DNA of 64,000 bases from Neolewinella antarctica (lineage in GTDB: Bacteria > Bacteroidota > Bacteroidia > Chitinophagales > Saprospiraceae): assembly GCF_011927835.1 (NCBI RefSeq), contig NZ_JAATJH010000005.1:372001-436000 (forward strand), written 5' to 3'. A program made the translations under genes and the position numbers. This document shows positions 37,701-46,700 of this stretch, in pieces (position 1 is the first letter of the stretch; each line of letters opens with the position of its first letter). The notes under the pieces are model-generated. The model made no database searches and was not told the DNA's origin. It saw only the letters and a list, made by a program, of their open reading frames with translations.

Positions 37701-40700
37701 GACAGCAAATCATCGTCGATCAGTACGGTGCGTGAGTTGGTGAACACCGGCGCGCGGTCGGCGATTTGGTAACGGAAGGGAGGGGTGCCGTTCACGAAGG
37801 TGAGCGAGATGGTCCCGTCGGAGCCGCCGCGTGTCCTGACGGTGTCGCCGCTACATTCAACGGCAAAAGCGGGGGTGTCGAGCACGCTGGCGCTGTCTAT
37901 TTGTTCGCAACCGTTAGCGTCGACGACGCGGACGGCGTGTAGGCCGATGGTCGCGTCGATTTGAGGGCCGGAAGCAGTTTCGTTATCGTCCCAGAAGTAT
38001 GCGAACGGGTTGGTGCCGCCTACGGTAATTGCCGTGAGCGTGGCGGTTTCGCCGGCGCAGTCGACGGTGACGTCTTCGACGGATACGACCAGTTCATCCG
38101 GCGCGGTAACGGTCGCGCTGAGCGCTACGGAACAGCCGTTATCGTCGGTGACCGTGACGCCATATTCACCTGCGGAAAGCTGGGTGGCCGTGGCACCGCT
38201 GGCGTCGGTTCCGGACCATTCGTAGCGGTAGGGCGTCGTTCCTCCCCGTACTTCGGCGGTTAGGCTGGTCTGGTCGGTGGCGCAATCGAGGCTGACGTTA
38301 CCGGTTATTTCTCCGGTAAATTCGGCGGGGTCAGCCAAGTCGAACGTGTAGACTTCGACGCACTGCTTGTCGCTGGTCACGGTTACCGTGACGGGGCCGC
38401 TACACAGGTTGGTTGCCGTGGCGGTGTCGCTCCCGTTGCTCCAGGAGTAAGTGTATTCGTACCGGTCATTCAGGCCAACCACTTGCAGGGAAGCATCGCA
38501 GGCGCGGGCGCAGGATGCCAGGTTGATGGGTTGGATGCGCCCGCCAAAGTCTTCGAACGGAGTGATGACTAAGCGCTTCGACTGGGTGCATTCGTTACCG
38601 TCGGTAACGTTGATGGTATACTGGCCGGCGGGTAAAGTCGGGTTCCGCTCGGTAGCGACGGTATCCTTTTCGTTGGTCCAGACAATCGAGTAATCACCGT
38701 CCCCACCGGAAATACCGACGTTAAACTGGCCCTGCTCGCCGGGGCAGACTTCCACGTCGCGGCCCGTGATGGTAATCCCTGGAGTACGGTTTACTGCCAC
38801 ATTGGCTACCCGCTCCCTGCAATCGTTGCCATCAAGTACTACGATGACGTAGGTACCATCATCAAGATCCGAAAAAGTATAGTTGGCTACCGAAGTGCGC
38901 TGACTGCGGGTCACTTCTTCCCCACCTTCATCGCGTAAAATATAGGTGTAGTCGGGCGTACCGCTGGTTACGGTTGCCGTGATGGTTCCGTTGTTTTGGT
39001 CACAGCTGGCGTTTTGATCACTAGCGGCCGTAACGATAAGTTCGGGCGTGCTAGCCGGCGTAACGCAGCCGGATACTTCACAGCCATTTGCGTCGGTGAC
39101 GGTCACGCAGTATTCAGTATCACCCTTTAAGTTAGCTACGGTTTGGGTAGTACCGGCTTGGTCGGACCACTCGTAGGTATAGCCAGCACCCGGTGTTCCA
39201 CCGGAGGCATTTGCGCTTGCCTGGGCGTTAGCCTGCCCACAGCTGCTTGGCGTACTCGACAAAGTAAGCTCTAGCAACTCGGGCTCCGTTAGGGTGTCGC
39301 GTAAGGTTTCGGTACAGCCATCCGGGCTGGTGATTTGAACCTGGTACGGGCCGGCACAGAGTTGAGTGGCGGTAGCGCCGGTTTCGTTGTTGCTCCAGGA
39401 AAAAGTGTAGCCATCCGTTCCGCCGGGAATGCTCACGCTGGCCCGCCCGTCGCAGACGCCATTGCAGGAGATGAGGCGGGTCTGGGTTAGGGTGGGGGTG
39501 AAATCGGGGAAGGTGTTGACGCTAAAATTAGCGGACCTCCGGCAGTCTTTGCTGCGTACGGTAACCGTGTAGTCACCGGGACCGAGGATCGGGTTCTGCT
39601 GATCGGATACTTCTTCCTTGCCGTTGGACCAACTGTAGGTGAGTGCTCCACCGCCACCCGTAGCGGTGATGTTCAACTGCCCGGTTTGGCCGGCGCAGAC
39701 GTTGATGTCAGCGCCGCTGATGGTGATGGCGGAACTGCCGCGGACCTCGATGTTTTCTACTAGTGCTTCACACCCGCCTCCGTCAATGATTCTTCCTCGG
39801 TAATTACCTTCGGCAAGGTTGGAAAAGGTAAAACTGGAGTCTACGGTGGCTGTCTCGCGCGCTACTTCGTCGCCGCTAGTACGCAGCAGGATGTAGGTAT
39901 AATTTGCTTGTCCGTCGGTGACGTTGAAAGTAACGCGACCGTCGTTTCTTCCACACTTGGTGTCAGCGGTGGTGAAACTTGCGGTCAGCGTGTTGCTCCC
40001 GCCGGGAGTGGCACACTTGGTGATCGAACAGTTATTTTCGTCAGAAACCGTGACGCAGTACTCCACACCACCGGCTAGGTTTTTGACAGTAGAGGTTGTT
40101 AAGCCATTGGACCAGAGATAAGTGTAATCACCCGTTCCGCCGTTGGGAACGGCGGTGACGCTAGCGTTAGCTTCCCCACAAGTAGAAGCGGAAACGCTTA
40201 GGTCGAGCGTGATCGGACTCGGCTCGGTGAAGGTGCCGCGTAGTGTTTTGCTACAGCCATCGGTGCTGGTCACCACGACGGAGTAATCGCCGGCGCAGAA
40301 ACCGCCGAGGGAACTGCCGCCGTCCTCACCGTTCCAGGAAAAAGTGTAGCCATCTGTTCCGCCGGGGATGCTCACGCTGGCCCGCCCGTCACAAACGTCG
40401 TTGCAGGAGATGAGGCGGGTCTGGGTCAGGGTAGGGGTGAAATCCGGGAAGGTGTTGACGCTAAAATTAGCGGACCTCCGGCAGTCTTTGCTGCGCACGG
40501 TAACCGTGTAGTCGCCGGGGCCGAGGATCGGGTTCTGCTGATCGGATACTTCTTCCTTGCCGTTGGACCAGCTGTAGGTGAGTGAGCCACCGCCACCCGT
40601 AGCGGTGATGTTCAACTGCCCGGTTTGACCGGTGCAAACATTGATGTCGGAGCCGCTGATGGTGATGGCGGAACTGCCGCGGACCTCGATGTTTTCTACT

Positions 40701-43700
40701 AGTACTTCACACCCACCTCCGTCGACAATTCTTCCTCGGTAATTACCTTCGGCTAAATTAGAAAAGGTAAAGCTGGAGTCCGCAGCGTCCGTCTCGCGCG
40801 CTACTTCATCACCGTCACCATCACCATCACCATCACCATCAGCTTGGAGCAGGATGTAGGTATAATTTGCTTGTCCATCGGTGACGTTGAAAGTAACGCG
40901 GCCGTCGTTCCTTCCACACTTGGTATCGGCGGTGGTGAAACTCGCCGCCAGCGCGTTGCTCCCGCCGGGAGTAGCACACTTGGTGATCGAACAGTTATTT
41001 TCGTCGGAAACCGTGACGCAGTACTCCACATCACCGGCTAGGTTTTTGATGGTAGAGGTTGTCAATCCATTAGACCACAGATAAGTGTAATCACCCGTTC
41101 CGCCGCCGGGGGTAGTGGTGATGAGCGCATTATTCTCACCGCAGGTAGAAGCGGAAACGCTTAGGTCGAGCGTGATTGAACTCGGCTCGGTGAAGGTGCC
41201 GCGTAGTGTTTTGCTGCAGCCATCGGGGCTGGTAACCACGACGGAATAATCACCGGCGCAGAAACCGCCGAAGGAACTGCCGCCTTGCTGACCGTTCCAG
41301 GAGAAAGTGTAACCGTCCGTTCCGCCAGGGATGCTCACGCTGGCCCGTCCGTCGCAGACGCCGTTGCAGGAAATGAGTCTAGTTTGGGTTAGCGTCGGGG
41401 TGAAATCAGGGTAGGTGTTGACGCTAAAATTAGCGGACCTCCGGCAATCTCTGCTGCGTACGGTGACCGTGTAGTCGCCGGGGCCGAGGATCGGGTTCTG
41501 CTGATCGGATACTTCTTCCTTGCCGTTGGACCAGCTGTAGGTGAGTGAGCCACCGCCGCCCGTAGCGGTGATGTTCAACTGCCCGGTTTGACCGGTGCAA
41601 ACATTGATGTCGGAGCCGCTGATGGTGATGGCGGAACTGCCGCCAACCTCAATATTTTCTACTAGTACTTCACACCCACCTCCGTCGACAATTCTTCCTC
41701 GGTAATTACCTTCGGCAAGGTTGGAAAAGGTAAAAGTGGAGTCCGCAGCGTCCGTCTCGCGCGCTACTTCATCACCGTTAGCTTGGAGCAGGACGTAGGT
41801 ATAATTTGCTTGTCCGTCGGCGACGGTGAAGGTGACGCGGCCATCATTCCTTCCGCACTTGGTGTCGGCGGCGGTAAAACTTGCGTTCAGCGTACTGCTC
41901 CCGGCGGGAGTAGCACACTTGGTGATCGGACAACCGTTCGCATCAGTAACCGTGACGCAGTATTCTACGCCACCAGTTAAATTACTGACGGTAGCTGAAG
42001 TCTGCCCTCCCGCCCAGTTGAAGGTGTAGCTACCCGTTCCGCCGCCGGGAATGGCGGTGATGCGGGCGTTGGCTTCGCCGCAAGTAGAAGCGACAACCCG
42101 CAGGGCGAGCGTGACGGGGGTGGGTTCGGTAAAGGTGCCGCGCAGCGTTTTGCGACAGCCGTTGGGGCTGGTCACCACGACGGAGTAGTCACCAGCACAA
42201 AAACCGCCGAGGGAACTGCCGCCGTCCTGACCGTTCCAAGAGAAAGTGTAGCGATCCGTCCCGCCGGGGATGCTCACGCTGGCCCGCCCGTCGCAGACGC
42301 CGTTGCAGGAGATGAGGCGGGTTTGGGTTAGGGTTGGAGTGAAATCAGGGAAGGTGTTGACGCTAAAATTAGCGGACCTCCGGCAGTCTTTGCTGCGTAC
42401 GGTGACCGTGTAATCGCCGGGTCCGAGGATCGGGTTCTGCTGATCGGATACTTCTTCCTTGCCGTTGGACCAGCTGTAGGTGAGTGAGCCACCGCCCCCC
42501 GTAGCGGTGATGTTCAACTGCCCGGTTTGACCGGTGCAAACATTGATGTCGGAGCCGCTGATGGTGATGGCGGAACTGCCGCCAACCTCAATATTTTCTA
42601 CTAGTACTTCACACCCACCTCCGTCGACAATTCTTCCTCGGTAATTACCTTCGGCAAGGTTGGAAAAGGTAAAAGTGGAGTCCGCAGCGTCCGTCTCGCG
42701 CGCTACTTCATCACCGTTAGCTTGGAGCAGGACGTAGGTATAATTTGCTTGTCCGTCGGCGACGGTGAAGGTGACGCGGCCATCATTCCTTCCGCACTTG
42801 GTGTCGGCGGCGGTAAAACTTGCGTTCAGCGTACTGCTCCCGGCGGGAGTAGCACACTTGGTGATCGGACAACCGTTCGCATCAGTAACCGTGACGCAGT
42901 ATTCTACGCCACCAGTTAAATTACTGACGGTAGCTGAAGTCTGCCCTCCCGCCCAGTTGAAGGTGTAGCTACCCGTTCCGCCGCCGGGAATGGCGGTGAT
43001 GCGGGCGTTGGCTTCGCCGCAAGTAGAAGCGACAACCCGCAGGGCGAGCGTGACGGGGGTGGGTTCGGTAAAGGTGCCGCGCAGCGTTTTGCGACAGCCG
43101 TTAGGGCTGGTCACCACGACGGAGTAGTCACCAGCACAAAAACCGCCGAGAGAACTGCCGCCGTCCTGACCGTTCCAGGAAAAGGTATAGCCATCCGTCC
43201 CGCCGGGGATGCTCACGCTGGCCCGCCCGTCGCAAACGCCGTTGCAGGAGATAAGGCTGGTTTGGGTTAGGGTTGGGTTAAAATCTGGGTAGGTGTTGAC
43301 GCTAAAATTAGCGGACCTCCGGCAGTCTCTGCTGCGCACGGTAACCGTGTAGTCGCCGGGGCCGAGGATTGGGTTCTGCTGATCGGATACTACGTCCGTA
43401 CCGTCGAACCAACTGTAAGTAAATCCTCCGCCGCCCCCCGAAGTGGTGATGTTAAGCTGTCCGGTTTGGCCGGCACAGACGGTGATGTCGGAGCCACGGA
43501 TGGTGATGGCGGAGCTACCGGGAACGTTGATTTCTTCCAGGGTAGCTACGCAGCTGCCTCCGTCGACGATGCGCGCGCGGTACTTACCGACTGCGAGGTT
43601 GGAAAAGGTGAAGCTTTCAGTCGGCGCATTCGTTTCCCGGGCCACTTCCTCTCCGCCGTCGGAACGGCTAAGAGTGTACGTGTAAGTCGGTCGACCTCCG

Positions 43701-46700
43701 GTGACGTTGACGGTAACCCGGCCGTTGTCCGCACCACATTTGGCCGCCGTGGTGGTGAAACTCGCCGCCAGCGCATTGCTCCCGGCAGGAGTAGCGCACT
43801 TGGTGATCGGACAACCGTTCGCATCAGTAACCGTGACGCAATATTCTACGCCACCGGTTAAATTACTGACGGTAGCTGACGTTTGACCCCCCGCCCAGTT
43901 GAAGGTGTAGCCACCCGTCCCGCCGCCGGGAATGGCGGTGATGCGGGCATTGGCTTCGCCGCAAGTAGAAGCGACAACCCGCAAGGCGAGCGTGACGGGG
44001 GTGGGTTCGGTGAAGGTGCCGCGCAGCGTTTTGCGACAGCCGTTAGGGCTGGTCACCACGACGGAGTAGTCACCGGCACAAAAACCGCCGAGGGAGCTGC
44101 CGCCTACCTGACCGTTCCAGGAAAAAGTGTAGCCGTCCGTGCCGCCGGGAATGCTCACGCTGGCCCGCCCGTCGCAGACGCCGTTGCAGGAGATGAGGCG
44201 GGTTTGGGTTAGGGTTGGGTTGAAATCTGGATAAGTGTTGACGCTAAAATTAGCGGACCTCCGGCAGTCTCTGCTGCGCACGGTAACCGTGTAGTCGCCG
44301 GGTCCGAGGATCGGATTTTGCTCATTGGATACTACGTCCGTACCGTCGAACCAACTGTAAGTAAATCCTCCGCCGCCCCCCGAAGTGGTGATGTTAAGCT
44401 GCCCCGTCTGACCGGCACAGACGGTGATGTCGGAACCACGAATGGTAATGGCGGAACTGCCGGTAACGTTGATTTCTTCTAAAGTAGCTACGCAGCTACC
44501 TCCGTCGACGATGCGCGCGCGGTACTTGCCTACCGCCAGGTTGGAAAAGGTGAAGCTTTCAGTCGGCGCGTCCGTTTCCCGCGCTACCTCCTGACCATCT
44601 TCGGAACGGCTAAGAATGTACGTGTAGCTCGGTCGTCCTCCGGTGATGTTGACGGTAACCCGGCCGTTATCCGCACCACATTTGGCCGCCGTGGTGGTGA
44701 AGCTCGCCGCCAGCGCATTGCTCCCGCCGGGGGTCGCGCACTTGGTGATCGGACAACCGTTCGCGTCAGCAATCGTGACGCAGTACTCCGTGCCACCAGT
44801 CAGGTTGCTGATAGTTGCTGAAGTCTGCCCCCCGGCCCAGTTGAAGGTGTAGCCACCCGTCCCGCCGCCGGGAATGGCGGTGATGCGGGCGTTGGCTTCG
44901 CCACAGGTAGAAGCGGAAACCCGCAAATCGAGCGTGATCGGACTCGGCTCGGTAAAGGTGCCGGGCAGCGTTTTGCTGCAGCCGTTAGGGCTGGTGACCA
45001 CGACGGAGTAATCGCCGGCGCAGAAGCCACCGAGAGAACTGCCGCCCACCTGACCGTTCCAGGAAAAGGTATAGCCATCCGTCCCGCCGGGGATGCTCAC
45101 GCTGGCCCGCCCGTCGCAAACGCCGTTGCAGGAGATAAGGCTGGTTTGGGTTAGGGTTGGGTTAAAATCTGGGTAGGTGTTGACGCTAAAATTAGCGGAC
45201 CTCCGGCAGTCTCTGCTGCGCACGGTAACCGTGTAGTCGCCGGGGCCGAGGATTGGGTTCTGCTCATTGGATACTACGTCCGTACCGTCGAACCAACTGT
45301 AAGTAAATCCTCCGCCGCCCCCCGAAGTGGTGATGTTAAGCTGTCCGGTTTGGCCGGCACAGACGGTGATGTCGGAGCCACGGATGGTGATGGCGGAGCT
45401 ACCGGGAACGTTGATTTCTTCCAGGGTAGCTACGCAGCTGCCTCCGTCGACGATGCGCGCGCGGTACTTGCCTACCGCCAGGTTGGAAAAGGTGAAGCTT
45501 TCAGTCGGCGCATTCGTTTCCCGGGCCACTTCCTCTCCGCCGTCGGAACGGCTAAGAATGTACGTGTAAGTCGGTCGTCCTCCGGTGACGTTGACGGTAA
45601 CCCGGCCGTTATCCGCACCACATTTTGCCGCCGTGGTGGTGAAGCTCGCCGCCAGCGCATTGCTCCCGCCGGGGGTCGCGCACTTGGTGATCGGACAACC
45701 GTTCGCATCAGTAACCGTGACGCAGTACTCCGTGCCACCAGTCAGGTTGCTGATAGTTGCTGACGTCTGCCCCCCGGCCCAGTTGAAGGTGTAGCCACCC
45801 GTCCCGCCACCGGGAATGGCGGTGATGCGGGCGTTGGCTTCGCCACAGGTAGAAGCGGAAACCCGCAAATCGAGCGTGATCGGACTCGGCTCGGTAAAGG
45901 TGCCGCGCAGCGTTTTGCGACAGCCGTTAGGGCTGGTAATTACTACGGAGTAGTCACCGGCACAAAAACCGCCGAGGGAGCTGCCGCCTACCTGACCGTT
46001 CCAAGAAAAAGTGTAACCATCCGTTCCGCCAGGGATGCTTACGGATGCCCGCCCGTCACAGACGCCGTTGCAGGAGATGAGGCGGGTTTGGGTGAGGGTG
46101 GGGGTGAAGTCTGGGTAAGTGCTCACGTTGAAATCAGCGGATCGACGGCATCCACCCTGATCCGTTACCTGCACGATGTAACTACCCGCGGCAAGCACGG
46201 GATCTTCTACCTGCGACACTTCGGTTGTACCTCTAAACCACCGGAAGGTGTAGCTCCCCGTCCCCCCGGAGACGTTAATGTTGATCTGGCCCGATGTGCC
46301 GGCGCATACGGTAGGACTGGTGCCTGAAATAGTGAGGTTCGCCCTGCGGGAGACGGAGAGGTCAGTTAGGGTGGTGGAGCAACTGCTGCCGTCGGTTACA
46401 ATTACGCTATAATCACCAGCGGCAAGGCTGTTGAACGTGTAACTAGTGGCCGTCGTTACGGCAGATCGGTTTACTTCATCGCCACCGGCGTTGCGCAAGA
46501 TATAAGTATAGCTACCGTTACCACTCGTTACGTTCACGTTAACGGAGCCATTATTTGCTCCGCAACTAGCGGTACTCGTACTGGCAGTAGCCGTGAGGCC
46601 AGAACTGGTGCGAAGGGTCGCACACGCTACCCGGCTACAGTCGTTTTGGTCCTGCACGGTGACGCAATACTCAACGCCACCTGCGAGGTTTGAAATGGTG

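Noticed and set aside
29240-46114. Long direct repeats as a CRISPR array or satellite
   Set aside because: Periods of 513 and about 940 bases are multiples of three, lie within one coding frame and encode Ig-like domains; there are no short repeat-spacer units.
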